From: Gordionus sp. m RMFG-2023
Lineage: Eukaryota; Nematomorpha; Gordioida; Chordodea; Parachordodidae
DNA length: 64,000 nt
NCBI RefSeq assembly: GCF_954871325.1
Contig: NC_088776.1
Coordinates: 36,194,508-36,258,507 of the forward strand
Direction: 5' to 3'
Part shown: piece by piece, positions 1-12,247 of the stretch
Layout: every line of letters begins with the position of its first letter
Numbering within the stretch: the stretch's first letter is position 1
Made by a program: the position numbers and the translations under genes
Notes under the pieces: generated by a model
The model's database searches: none
Seen by the model: only the letters and a program-made list of their open reading frames with translations
Told to the model about the DNA's origin: nothing

Positions 1-918
1 AAAATTTTCGCATAGGGTTATTCAAATTTTTCTAGGGACTCTACTGTCTATTATATAAAATTGGTTATAAAATATTGGGTAAAATGCCACTTTTATAGAC
101 TTATTTGGCCGTTATAGAATATATTACAGTTAATATTTTAATAACTTTTACTAATAAATGCTTCTGATAATAAATTAAAGTTACAATTTGCATTCAATTC
201 TTTTACGACATCTATTTATTAAAATATATTACTAAAAATTATACAACTTATTATACATCCCACGATGAATGTAATCTTATTAGATATCTTTTCTTCTCTT
301 CTTTTTTTTACATATTTTTTAGGAAAGTTATTTTTTTTCTTCCTTGAAAAATAGTTTTGAGTTAAATTTTTAATACGAGTATATTTTTGATATTAGTACA
401 AACTACTATATTTTAAGATATAATAAACCAACTAGAGGTGCGCAACAATAATATATAAAATCTTAATTGCTTCTATCATGTCACTCTGGTCCTAATTTTA
501 TAGTTAAAAAATGTTTCATTTCTAATATGGCATCTTTGCCTTGTAAATAAATCAAGGCTTTAATATATTTGCAAAATTATTTCTTCTAAAGATTTTTACT
601 TTTGTTTTAGCAATTTATTTAATATAATAAATTCTGATATGAGTTTACATTGTGATAGTCATGATTATGACTGCAAATTAACCAGCATTGTGTGGAAATG
701 TAATTTAAGATTATTACATCTTCTAATGAGAGCATATAATTGCATCATTTAAATGAGCAATAACTATTACGTCGTATCATTAAAAATGGAAGTAGTCATT
801 TAGAAGTTTAATATCTTACAATAATTTTCTCGATTACTTATCTAGCTTCATAATGTCATCTAGATCTAAACACCATATAGTCGATTAATGTTAGATACTG
901 TTTCAGGGTCGGTATGAC
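1..918. other. AT-rich sequence without recognised features
   Basis: I see no open frame with family resemblance, no terminal repeats and no tandem array. The stretch is short A/T runs with isolated ordinary words. It precedes the first hAT-like terminus at 919. Confidence 0.5.
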
Positions 919-1055
919 CAGGGGCGGACTGACCATACAGTTGGGCATTTTGCGCACGTGGCCGCGAGAAAATGTCGATTTTTGAGGCCGATCAGAGGAA
1001 AATATCAAAAAAGAGGCCAATTAGAAAAAAAAATATTATTATGTTCACATTACGT

Positions 1056-1401
1056 TCTCTTATCAGTGTCTACATGGCCGGGTAGGGTAGGAGACAAATG
1101 CCTCCAAAATATATTGGCATTTTGAGGGGTGGGTATTAATTGGGGGGGGGGGGGTAGATATTGATTTTAGATTGGTAGGTATTAATTTTTGGGGGGATAT
1201 ATATTGATTTTTGGAAGGTAATTTTTGACTTGCAATATGATATTTTAAATTTAAAAATTGATAACCAAATACTGTAAGATTCTTTTTATTAATATCACTA
1301 TATCATCGTGGATTGGCAAATATTTTTTTAAGGGGGTAAGAGTATAATTTGAAGGAGTTTTTCTAAATCAAATTTTCTGCCATGTAGATGCTGTCTCTTA
1401 T
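1056..1401. repeat. hAT MITE with 8-bp TSD (family A, copy 1)
   Basis: The element runs 1064-1393 (330 bp). Its ends are inverted repeats, CAGTGTCTACATGGC at the left and the reverse complement of CAGCATCTACATGGC at the right. It is flanked by the exact 8-bp target duplication TCTCTTAT (1056-1063 and 1394-1401), diagnostic for hAT-type insertion. It has no coding capacity and carries G-rich runs near the left end. The same family, with matching termini, is found at 6458-8880. Confidence 0.88.
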
Positions 1402-1709
1402 CATTTATTTATTTTTAATGATATCTCTATGATTTGAATATCACATTCCTTGACAATTTTCATGTCGTTTACTATAATTTAATGCATAAAATACCACGCT
1501 TGACGCTATACATCATTACCACGTTCTTTCCTTTGTTTTTTTTCCAAATGAAGTAAAAACGCTTTCGTTTGAGTAGAGTGAAAGCTAAGTTTTGATTAAT
1601 TTATTATATTACATTTTTATACATTGATTTATTGTAGAAATAATATAGCCAAAATTTCTTGTTCTTAATTCATTGAAATCAAATAAAATTCAGGTCAGTG
1701 AATCTGATA

Positions 1710-2840
1710 AAAGGATGGATGCTTGGGTGAAACAGATTAATTCATCTGGCCAAAATAAGTTGAGAAATCTGCAAAAAATAGGTTAGATAAGGTGGCAGAC
1801 ACATAAAAAGCCCTTAGAGGATATATAGCAAAGAGAGTTTGCTCCCAATAACGATAAATACACTTCAATTTATAATAGATAATAAATTAATTTGAGACAA
1901 AAACTTGATAATTTATGTAAATTTATGACTCTAAGTAGAGCTATAATATATTTGGAAATTTATGAAATAATTGGGCCACTGTCATATCTTCAAACTAAAA
2001 AAATAGGTACTTTTTCAGCATGGAAAATGATAGAAGATGCTAAGTCTTATGTATCATCGATTATTACATCGATTCAAAATAAAGCAATAAAATGGCTTCT
2101 AATTTAATGAAACACTTTAATATTTAAGCTCCCGGAGAGTATCAGGATACAGAATCCTCTGCCAAAAATTCGAATAGGACGAGCGAAGAGAATATATAGT
2201 GACAAATGCCAAGATAAAGGTCCTCAAGGATCGATTAATCTTTATAGGTTCGGAGTATTTCGTCTATTATAAACAGCTTGTCGGAACGGCTCTCTGCGAA
2301 TTGAGAGCTTATTTTGAATGTGCAATATTTACATCCTAGACATTTTGATGAAATAAATAGTAAAGATATATATATTGAGTGTTAAATTACGTAACGAATA
2401 ATGTTCATTTGCCAGTGTATTCAAAGATTTGGTAGCAGAATTAAATGAAACAGACGGTGATAGTAGTTACAAGTGAGGAGTCAAATGATGAAGATGGAAT
2501 ATTATAATATGATAATAACTCAGAGTGTCATAATAAATGTAACAAGTTAATATGAGTGTATGAAATTTTTAAATGATGCAATATGCATACAAGTGACACT
2601 AATTTATTTTTGGCATATGAATGCATTTTAACTTTGTCATTTACGCAGGTTAATTGCGAGAAAACATTTAGTAAATTAAAACTAAGCTGAGAACTAATAT
2701 TGACCAAGAAAAATTAGAAACGTTTTTAATGATGTCAGTTGAATGAGAACCATTAGCGCAGATTGAACTAGAAGATATTCTTGTATATTTGGGTAAAGGT
2801 TCAAAGTTAATGAGAGATTTATATATATTTCCTTAATTCT
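1710..2840 (+). pseudogene. hAT transposase remnant (ZMYM1/TTF-DUF4371 type)
   Basis: Three blocks on the plus strand resemble the hAT transposases found in ZMYM1-like proteins. The first, near 1714, reads KRMDAWVKQINSSGQ. The second is an open stretch at 1892-2107 containing EIYEIIGPLSYLQTKKI, matching the mid-protein segment between the RNase H core halves. The third, near 2650-2840, contains CEKTFSKLK followed by IDQEKLE, the hAT C-terminal dimerisation (hATC) block. Between them the frame is broken by several stops and frame changes, and I see no intact catalytic triad. It can no longer encode an enzyme. The family call rests on motif recognition by eye. Confidence 0.65.
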
Positions 2841-3294
2841 TTTATTTGAATTTTATTAATATCTATTTACAATATGATCGGTGCCTGAATTTAAAAGTGC
2901 AGCAATTTTATACACTGTAATATTGTATAACTGCAATAATTTTATATGTGTAATTAATTGATTTGATATATTGAGTATGTATTTTTTTATATTTAACATG
3001 TGATGTATGATTTGATTTTATTGTGCAATATAGTTATAAATCTAATATAATATATATATGTGCAATGAATATTATTTTACTAGTAGATAGCCCGTCAAAA
3101 ATGACAGGGAATGAGAATTTTCTTCTTATGCTAGATGTTGTTATTTGAAAATTATATCCAATTTTATTCTTTTTACCCCCTCCCCCTTCAGGCCATGTTC
3201 AATCTATTAAAACGGCAGGGGTGCCTTTGATCGTAAGACACTTCATCGTATTTTTCGTCCAACTCGTCCAATTCGTTCAAAATGGAGATTAATA

Positions 3295-4300
3295 ATTTTG
3301 AAATGGTAAAATTTAATTTTTTACCATAATCTTACGTTAAATGTTAATAATTCTTTTGGAATGTTAATATTTCTTTTGGAATGGTAAAATTTAATATATA
3401 TTATTCAAATATAGAATATTTAGCAGGTTTCAAATGGCAAAATATAATTGCTACAGCAAATTAAGAAGATTAATAGGTTTAAAATGGTAAAATTTAATAT
3501 ATATTATTATTCAAATATAGAATATTTAGCAGGTTTCAAATGGTAACAATACAACCTAGGATATAATTTATAATTAAGAAGATTAATAGGTTTAAAATGG
3601 TAAAATTTAATATATATTATTATTCAAATATAGAATATTTAGCAGGTTTCAAATGGTAACAATACAACCTAGGATATAATTTCTATAGCAAATAAAGAAG
3701 ATTAATAGGTTTAAAATGGTAAAATTTAATATATATTATTATTCAAATATAGAATATTTAGCAGATTTCAAATGGTAACTAGCTCTTACACAATATCAAA
3801 AGAACAACCTAGGATATAATTTCTATAACAAATTAAGAAGATTAATAGGTTTAAAATGGTAAAATTTAATATATATTATTATTCAAATATAGAAAATTTT
3901 ACAGATTTCAAATGGTAACAATTTATCTTAGCTCTTACACAATATCAAAAGAACAACCTAGGATATAATTTCTACAGCAAATAAGAAGATTAATAGGTTT
4001 AAAATGGTAAAATTTAATATATATTATTATTCAAATATAGAATATTTAGCAGATTTCAAATGGTAACAATTTATCTTAGCTCTTACACAATATCAAAAGA
4101 ACAACCTAGGATATAATTTCTATAGCAAATTAAGAAGATTAATAGGTTTAAAATGGTAAAATTTAATATATATTATTATTCAAATATAGAATATTTAGCA
4201 GATTTCAAATGGTAACAATTTATCTTAGCTCTTATACAATATCAAAAGAACAACCTAGGATACAATTTTTACAGCAAATTAAGAAGCTTATTTTATTATT
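3295..4300. repeat. Satellite-like tandem array, unit growing from ~113 to ~150 bp
   Basis: About seven units each carry the words TTTAAAATGGTAAAATTTAA, TTCAAATATAGAATATTTAG and TTTCAAATGGTAAC. Unit starts fall near 3370, 3479, 3592, 3710, 3850, 3997 and 4147, so the period lengthens along the array (about 110, 113, 118, 140, 147, 150). Later units gain a segment containing CTTAGCTCTTACACAATATC. No coding frame is associated. Confidence 0.9.
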
Positions 4301-4489
4301 CAAATTTATAATGTATATGACATATGTTAATTATTTCAAATGTATAAATCGAATACAAAAATATAAACAACTAATATTTATTTAGCATGTATAAAACAAA
4401 TATAAATTATTTACAATAAAAATTATATATTATCAAATAAATTTGAATTATATATTAATTTAATATAAGCTGATGCTTTATCAGCAAAT

Positions 4490-4760
4490 TCTAAGGGTTG
4501 ACATGGAGTAAACATATTGCCTAAAAATAAACTGTTTATAAAAATAAAATAATTGATGAAACTAGTTATAGTAGTTTGCTACAGAGAGTTGAGATGGGGC
4601 ACATATATTGCCTAAAATTATATTGATTATAGAAATTTTAATTTGTGAAACTTGATATGGCATTAACAGGTTGCATGTTCTGTGTTACTAAGGGTTGACA
4701 TGGAGTAAACATATTGCCTAAAAATAAATTGATTTAGTGATTTATTTATAAAAATATTTA
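4490..4760. repeat. Short imperfect tandem repeat, ~95-bp unit
   Basis: The phrase AGGGTTGACATGGAGTAAAC followed by ATATTGCCTAAAAATAAA occurs near 4494 and 4689, with a diverged middle copy near 4586 (GAGTTGAGATGGGGCAC). It lies just right of the larger array and may be related to it. Confidence 0.7.
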
Positions 4761-5194
4761 CCAATATGTGATTTACACTGTTCTATGGTTTGATCCTGCA
4801 TCTCTGTGAACCTACCTGATTGTAAAATATCCCGTCCTAAGCAACTCCTTTGTCTACACCTGTAATACGATGTGGCATTTATTACTCTATGGATGGTATA
4901 TTCTAAATCATTAAAACATAAAATATCACGTCCTCTTTTGGATTTTTTATTAGTAATTTTGTTTTCTAAAATTAAAACTAAATTATTTATATATAATTAG
5001 ATTGCTAACTTTGAATTATAGTGGGATTAATTCTTCTCTCAAGAAGAAGTTTGATATTGTTTGACACCGTTTTAATTTCCATTATTATGATTAAAATTAA
5101 AAATATGTTTACACTTTTGTATTTCCCGCACTTTAATGGACCAATCACAGAATTGGACGAAACTTTACGATGAAGTGTCCATACGATCATAGGC

Positions 5195-6280
5195 ACGGAA
5201 ATCATTAAAACTAAGACTAAATACTATGATTTGAGTAAGAATAAATTAAAAGCTTTTACTTGACAATACCAATATTATTTGTTAAATATTACTGATCACT
5301 CATACCTAATATTTAATATTAAAAAAAATTCCCAGGCAAAGTACAAAGCCATAATAATTTTAAAAAATTCTTCCAAGCCCAATGAAAGATCATTATAATT
5401 TTGGTAGTTAAGAATTGAAATAAAACATTTAAATAATTATAATGAATTTAAAAATACAATAAAAATCAGATTTTCATGGGCCTTGCTTATTTGATCAGGC
5501 CGAGCCCAGGTCTGAAAAATAACTTGTTTTAGGCCAATGTCTGACCCATAGTTAATAATAAAAAAATTATCAAACGTCCAAGCTCATAATTTTCCCCAAA
5601 CCCAGCCCAATATAATTTATAAAAATATTTTCCAAGCCCAGTCCAACTCATAATAATTTTATAAAAATTTTTCTCAAGCCTGGCCAACCCATAGTAATTT
5701 TCAAAATTTTTCCCAAACCTGGAGATAGGTAAATCTCTAAAAACCATATCTATTTTTTATTCTATCTTAACCCAGCTCACCCCTACTTCAGACCAAGGTC
5801 AACCCATTTAGACTAAGAGTGAATACTATTTTATTGATATTTAAATTAGCCTTTACCTGAAGGCCATATAAATATTCTGTGTTAAATATTACACCTATGC
5901 CTAATATTAAAAAAATTCCCAAGCCAGGTCCACGCACTTGGGAAAATTTTCTCAAACCTGCCAAAGACCATAATAATTTTGGTAGTTGAGAACTGAAATA
6001 AAATATATAAAAAGTCACAATGCATTTAAAAATACAATCAGAATATGAAAGTTGCATGGGCCTTGGTTTTTGATCAGGTCTGGCCATGTTTTCAAAAGAA
6101 ATTTTTTGGCCAATTTCTAGCCCATATTTAAAATTAAAAAATTTTTTGAAAAATGTTTAGCAAGCTACGTCCAAGTCCAAATTAATTGTGAAAAATATTT
6201 CCCAAACCCAGGAAAATTCAGAATAATTATTTTTTTTCTTGGATCCTGAAAAATAGTAAGGGGTTTATAAAAATTAAATC
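5195..6280. repeat. Diverged ~590-bp direct duplication with GGCC-rich words
   Basis: The stretch 5195-5780 is repeated in diverged form at about 5795-6280. Both copies contain ATTTTGGTAGTT, a phrase close to CATGGGCCTTG, TTTGATCAGG, and a run of alternating GGCC/CCCAGCCC words separated by A/T runs. The G/C words recall the subterminal repeats of the hAT element at 6640-8475 but no TIR or TSD was found. The open frames inside (for example 5529-5747 and 5788-6087, minus) follow the repeat and show no protein family. Confidence 0.65.
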
Positions 6281-6631
6281 TGTCTAATATATGTATATGT
6301 TAATTGGGAAAATTTTTCAAAATTATCATTAAATGAAAAGGAAATATCTGATTTACCTAATGAAATTCACGAATACACATTAAAGTACCATTCATCCTAA
6401 TTTAAATTTTAAACAAACCACCACCTTTCCGAATGATTTATTATTTAGTTACAAATTCAGCGTCTACATGAGTGGGAGGGGTAGGAACAGTTTGCATCCT
6501 ATTTTTTTGAGGGGGTAGGGGGTAAGCTGCTAATGGGGGTAGGATAAATTTTTTTGGGGGGTTATCTATTAAATTTTGAGATGAAATAAGACAAAATTTA
6601 TTGCTGTAAAAATTAATAATTTTATTATAGT

Positions 6632-8483
6632 ATTATTATCAGAGACCTGCAGAGGTACCATTTGCACGGCCCGGCCCGGATTTAAAAATTTAATACCCGG
6701 CCCGTATATTTTTTAAAAAAAAAATTTCAGGCCCGGCTAGGAATTTTTTTAAAATTATATTCGACCTGGTATATACAAAAATTCACCTATGAGGTATTTT
6801 ACCATATTTTTCAGCGAGTATTATCGCTTATTATTTAAAAAATACATGTAAAAAGCTAATATGAGAATATTATATTGAATTTATAAAAATTATAAAACTG
6901 TTATTTATAAAAATGGATATTTTGAGCATATACTATATTTTATATTGCATTTATAAAAATAAAACTAATATTCATAAAAATGGTAATAATATTTGTCATA
7001 TACTATATTTTATATTACATTTAAAAAAAATAAAACTAATATTTAATTTATAAAAATGGAAAATATTTTGAGAATATAATATATTGTATTTAATTTACTA
7101 TTTAATTTATAAAATAAAAATAAATCGCTATTTAAAAAAATGCATGTATAATAAATAGTATTTTGGAAATATAATCTAATTGCACAATGTTAATATAATT
7201 TATTTTCTAATATAAATTTTTAACAAAAGAATATAATTGTATTATATAATATTGTAAAAAAAAATAATGAAAAATGTTGGATTAAAAACTTTCATGACTC
7301 AAGGTAAATATAATAAATGCAATAAATATTTGACAGTTTGCAAAGTAAAAAACCAGCATGATTGACGAAACCCTATACTCAAAAAAGATATTAAAAATTC
7401 ACAAATTATCATGAAGAAAGAGAAGCATATCTACCTTTTCAGGTTGAAGATTACTTCTTCTTTCTTCAAGAATTCTCCCAGTAGTGGAAAATTGCACTTA
7501 AAGCAGGAATTGCCAATTTTGCTAAAATTGGAAATTCGCTTTGATGAGCCGCCCACCACTTTAACAAATTATCCACCTTAAATGTTTTATCTATTATTTA
7601 TGTAATTATAATATTCATCATCGGGTATTGACATATTACCAGAATTACCATCGCCCCATTCATAAAACGATTCAGTTTATTTAACAACAGTCGTAATTTG
7701 ACTGGTCGATGGTATTTCATTTACTTCCTGAGCCTCTTGTAATTTAATATAATCTTTTATATAGTTTTCCGTCATTTTGCGATCTGTCCCTGACTACATA
7801 CGTAATTGCTTGAATTTGGGACAGAGAAAAAGAGAAATAAAATGATACTTGTGTAAAACAAATTTTTCAATTAAAAAATGCTTTATATTAAGTAAAATCA
7901 ATTTTATTTCTCCCTTTCTCTTTGAAAGGTATTACAAACTTTAAGAAGTGATATTCCTTTATTTGATTGTTTTGGTAAAATATATTCTAAAAATTTAGAT
8001 ATGAATTATAAAAAGATATATTAATAATACTTGAATATTGGGGCTTATTTAAGATATTCCTTTATTTGATTGTTTTGGTAAAATATGTTGTAAAAATTTA
8101 GATATGAATTATAAAAAAAATATATTAATACTTTAAATAAATTTGCAGGAAATTAATAATTAGATCGATCTGTGGGTTGTTAGGTAGTGTTAACCATCAC
8201 CCAATATTATATAAATCATAACTATAATATAATATAATCTTATAACCATTAACTCATAATGTAAAAAAATTTTATAAAAAATATTAAGGCCCGGCCCGGG
8301 TTTAACAATCTTAGGCCCGGCCCGGATATATTTTAAAAAAAATTTTTTACGCCCGGCCCGGATATGTTTAAAAAAAATTATTTTAGGCCCGGCCCGGGTA
8401 TATTTAAAAAATTTAAAATACGACCCGGCCCTGCCCGGGCCGGGCCGGGCTTAGGGCCGGGTCTGCAGGTCTCTGATTATTGT
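6632..8483 (-). mobile_element. hAT element with GGCCCGGCCCGG subterminal repeats
   Basis: The element spans 6640-8475 (1836 bp). Its 14-bp TIRs are CAGAGACCTGCAGA. The flanks ATTATTAT (6632-6639) and ATTATTGT (8476-8483) are an 8-bp target duplication with one mismatch. Both ends hold multiple copies of GGCCCGGCCCGG, which stand out sharply from the AT-rich surroundings and would fold into hairpins. A transposase remnant lies on the minus strand. The element is inserted in a MITE of another hAT family (6458-8880), so it is the younger of the two. Confidence 0.88.
7420..7765 (-). pseudogene. hAT transposase C-terminal (hATC) remnant
   Basis: On the minus strand, from about 7580 down to 7420, the translation contains LLKWWAAHQSEFPILAKLA and, after a frame change, GRILEERRSNLQPEKVDML. 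These are hallmarks of the hATC dimerisation domain of Ac/ZBED-type hAT transposases. The usual IPATSAPSER segment in between has been lost or scrambled. Upstream (7600-7765) is an acidic linker-like stretch, EAQEVNEIPSTSQ. The catalytic core is absent, so this is an internally deleted, non-coding relic inside the 6640-8475 element. Confidence 0.8.
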
Positions 8484-9016
8484 AATACAATTAATCGACC
8501 AAATCTATATATTGCAAACAATCATACACATTGTTTTCCAAATAAACTATCCTTATAAATATAATTTAAAAGGTTTAGATGTTTCAGCAAGCTCATAATG
8601 CCATAATAATTAATTCATTGTAAATAATGGAGATTTTAATTAAATTTATTATCTAAAAAATAAATTCTTTATATTCACAAAATATCGATAGTTAGTAGTA
8701 GAGATAGATTAATTTAAGTTATCCTTTATAAATTATTTGAAAAGAGTATCAATAAATAAATAGGTAAAAATAATGATAAAGAGACATCGCCGCCGAAGGT
8801 GGCGGGGATTTTTTAGGGGGGTAGGCAAAGGTTTTTGAAGGGGGTTTGCATCCAGTGAAAATCCTGTCATGTAGACGCTGTACAAATTATAAAATTAAAT
8901 TTAATTTAAGAAATTGATATTAAATTACAATAGAAAAAATAAAAAGATATTTTAAGTTATCAAATAATAGTAGGCTAACTACAATCGTAGTCAAATTATA
9001 TATAAGTAAAACAATA

Positions 9017-9280
9017 ATGTTATACATTTCATCAAAAATGTTATACATTTCATCAAAAATGTTATACATTTTATCAAAAATGTTATACATTTCATCAAAA
9101 ATGTTATACATTTCATCAAAAATGTTATACATTTCATCAAAAATATTATACATTTCATCAAAAATGTTATACATTTCATCAAAAATGTTATACATTTCAT
9201 CAAAAATGTTATACATTTCATCAAAAATGTTATACATTTCATCAAAAATGTTATACATTTCATCAAAAATCTTATAATAA
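9017..9280. repeat. 21-bp minisatellite, about 12 copies
   Basis: The unit ATGTTATACATTTCATCAAAA repeats about twelve times with only a few substitutions between 9017 and 9268, ending in a variant copy. Because 21 is a multiple of three and the unit has no stop in several frames, it stays open in frames on both strands (heptads MLYISSK on plus, YNIFDEM on minus). That openness is a consequence of the repeat; I see no evidence that any frame is translated. Confidence 0.95.
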
Positions 9281-10170
9281 GTTATGAATAACATACATTC
9301 TTTCTACAATTATGAAGTTATGAGAAAATATACAACACTATATTATAATAGATTGAATTATTTAATGGTATTTGAAATATTAGTAAATGAACAATTTTTA
9401 CAAAATTATTTAATTCTTTATTTTATTCTTCAAAATATTACACTGCTAATAATCTCTGCAATTTCTCTTGGAATATCTTATCTCTTAAACCATACAATAA
9501 ATATATTACAATAACTCAGATCGTAACATTAAAAGGTGCTGGAAAATAAGGATCTACTATATGTCAAACAATATATATGGTTAAAAAAAATATTGATGAT
9601 ATTACCAAATATTCTGAGTCAATTTTAAAATTGACAGACAAATGTAAAATATTAAAAGGCAAAAATATAAAATAGTTTTTTATTTTAGGAATCTAAAAAT
9701 TGACATCTCGGAACAGTATTATTTTATATATGTATATAAAATTAACTGCATCATACCTTAATGAAATTGCTATCCCTATGTCTAATGATACTGTACATTA
9801 TGTTACTATTATTTGTTATTTATTATTGAATAATATCTAGATCAAGATAATGCCAACAAAGAAAATAAACCCTATAGTTATTAATAAAAATATTCCTATT
9901 CCTACTCTTAAAAGATATTATATCATTTCTATTATAATTTTATTATATAACTCAAATATAATAATTTATATATATTTTATGGAAAAATTATCTTTCAAAA
10001 TAAAAGTTATTATTGGTTTTCCAACTGTTTATTAAATATTGATACAATATTTACAACAATAACCATTATCAAATAATAAGTTCATATATTAATAACTGAA
10101 AGGTAATATATAATAATAAATACAATTAAATATTTACATATCTTTTAATAAATAACTAATAATTGAATCA
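9281..10170. other. AT-rich stretch, no supported gene
   Basis: It contains two short open frames (9284-9514 and 9850-10035, plus) rich in I, L, Y and N. They match no family I know and are of a length expected by chance in such AT-rich DNA. No terminal repeats were found. Confidence 0.4.
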
Positions 10171-10487
10171 TATCAAATATTTTGAATATTTTAATTTTTT
10201 TAAAACTTAAATGTGTCCAAAATGTTGTTATTAATTTGTGAATTTTGAGGATTTTTTTTAAAACATTTTGGACGCAGCTTAGAATAAAATTTTAGTTAAT
10301 TATTATTCAATAAATTTTTTGGATTTAAAGAAAAGTTATTTGGAGAATAGAATAATGTTTCTTAAATTATAAAAATAAAATTTGGTATCTATTCTATCTT
10401 CAGTTTTGGAATAATAATAAAAATGATTATTTTAGAAAGGAAATATTAAAAATATACACATGAATTTCCTATAAAACCTACATTTAT

Positions 10488-10786
10488 TGTTACATTATAG
10501 GAATTAATAAATTAAAATATTGGTTATTGAATAGTAATATATTTTAATTTATATAACGTACATTCATTATATTTATTCAAATAATATTTTTATTTTTTGT
10601 TACGAATTCAAATTCAACTTATATTACTTTTTATTTTTCGTAACCTTACTTTTTGTTTAATCATATATATTATAATTTTATATAGTATATATATAGCATG
10701 TGTATAAAGAGAAAAAGAAGTTAGTTAATAATAATAAAATATATTTTTACATACTCGCAGGTATAGCCATTCCTTCTTTCTTTGCA
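10488..10786 (+). repeat. 5' LTR of the non-autonomous LTR element
   Basis: It begins TGTTACATTATAGG and ends CTTTGCA. It is a direct repeat of 12248-12512, differing mainly by one indel of about 30 bp and a few substitutions, so the insertion is fairly young. Confidence 0.85.
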
Positions 10787-10825
10787 TGGTGCCCTGGCTC
10801 TGGGTGGTGGACTAGAATGAGATCA

Positions 10826-11210
10826 CTACCTAACCTATTGAGATGACTGCTTAACCTATTGAGATGACTACCTTATTTATTGATATGACTGCCTAATCTA
10901 TTGAGATGACTACCTAATTTATTGACATGATCAATACCTAATCTATTGATGACTGCTTAACCTATTGAGATGACTACCTATTGAGTTGACTACCTATTGA
11001 GATGACTACCTATTGAGATGACTACCTTATCTATTGATATGACTGCCTAATTTATTGATATGACCAATGCCTAATCTATTGAGATGACCAAGAATCAAAC
11101 CTTAGCACGTTCTTTCATGCAAAAAGCTTATTTCTTCATGGTGTCCTGGCTCTGGATGTTGGACTGGAATATATCAGCACCTAACCTAATGTGACAACCT
11201 AGAAAGAACC
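10826..11210. repeat. Minisatellite in the leader of the LTR element
   Basis: Units of about 20-25 bp built on CCTATTGAGATGACTAC and CTAATTTATTGATATGACTG repeat about a dozen times (10835-11085). The phrase CATGGTGCCCTGGCTCTGG next to the left LTR recurs near 11138 as CATGGTGTCCTGGCTCTGG, so the whole leader block was duplicated. Confidence 0.85.
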
Positions 11211-12247
11211 AATATGAAAGTTGGACGTTAGGTTATGAATTCTATATTGTGAGACCAATGATGATTACTTATTATTCTAATCCACGTAAGAAGAAAAGTT
11301 ATTATAAATTAAAATTTTATGCCGAGATAAAGGCATATTGTAAATTTACTTATTAAAATAACTTAAATGTAAAATCATAATGGATATATTTGAACACACA
11401 AAAAGCCTTTAAAAAATTATTTACTTAATTTCTTAGTGAAATATTGATATTTTTTGATTTCTTGTATGATGACCAATTGTTGTAAATTAACTAAACCTAA
11501 AGATGAATTCTTAGATATAATTAAAAATAAACCGTTAAAAATCCTAAACAAGAAGATAAAACTTTAATTTTAAATATATTAAAATGTAATTAAAACATAT
11601 GAATTAAAAGGTTTAAATCACATGATTGATTTAAATAACCCTTATAAGTAATACTTAATATGATAAAAATGTTTTTGAAATAAAGCTTTTGAAGACAAGT
11701 GTTACATCTTCATTTTAGATAAATATTTAAATGATGTGATGAGATCATTTTCTAAAAATTTTCTTATGAAGAATTTTTATTAAAAATAACACTTTTTGAA
11801 TTAAAACTAGGGTGTGAAATTTAAATTTTTTATTTAAAGAGAGGGAAATGTAAATAATATTTTATTTGCATATCTTAACCTCGGAGATTGAAACTAAATA
11901 AAAATAAATTAAATACTAAAACGCAAAAATTAATTAAACACTAAAACGCGAAAAAAAATATTATTCGTAACTTATTGATAATAACGATTTTGAAAAATGA
12001 TAATAATAACAACTGAGCACTACGAGCAAGCTACATGAAGTCACGATTTGTAAGGACAACATTTGATATGGATATCAAACTCATGATTTAAACAAAAACG
12101 TGCAAAAACGAACAAACCAACGATTTGGACAAGGCAACGATTAATGACTTATGCAACATTGACAACCAAAACGATAAACCATTTGAACAACAAACTCTCT
12201 ATGACTTCTTAGATGAAATTATGGGAAGGCTTGTAGAAGAGGGAGAA

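Larger units (their letters stand above)
919..3080 (+). mobile_element. Decayed hAT element (ZMYM1/TTF-type), right end unresolved
   Basis: The left edge is a hAT-type terminus, CAGGGGCGGACTGACC, at 919. Coding remnants of a hAT transposase follow on the plus strand from about 1710 to 2840. I could not find the matching right terminus or the 8-bp duplication of the left flank (GGTATGAC), so the right boundary is an estimate from where coding similarity stops. A separate hAT MITE (1064-1393) sits inside it. What is seen is the terminus and the coding similarity; that they belong to one element is inferred. Confidence 0.5.
6450..8888. repeat. hAT MITE family A, copy 2, split by another hAT
   Basis: The element spans 6458-8880 with 14-bp terminal inverted repeats CAGCGTCTACATGA. 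It has an exact 8-bp target duplication, TACAAATT (6450-6457 and 8881-8888). Both ends carry G-rich runs like copy 1 at 1064-1393. Removing the inner hAT insertion (6640-8475) leaves roughly 580 bp, close in kind to copy 1. It has no coding capacity of its own. Confidence 0.88.

Noticed and set aside
8920-9294. Long heptad-repeat open frames on both strands over the 21-bp minisatellite
   Set aside because: They follow automatically from a stop-free repeat whose length is a multiple of three. Three overlapping frames on two strands are equally open, and nothing upstream or downstream resembles a gene.
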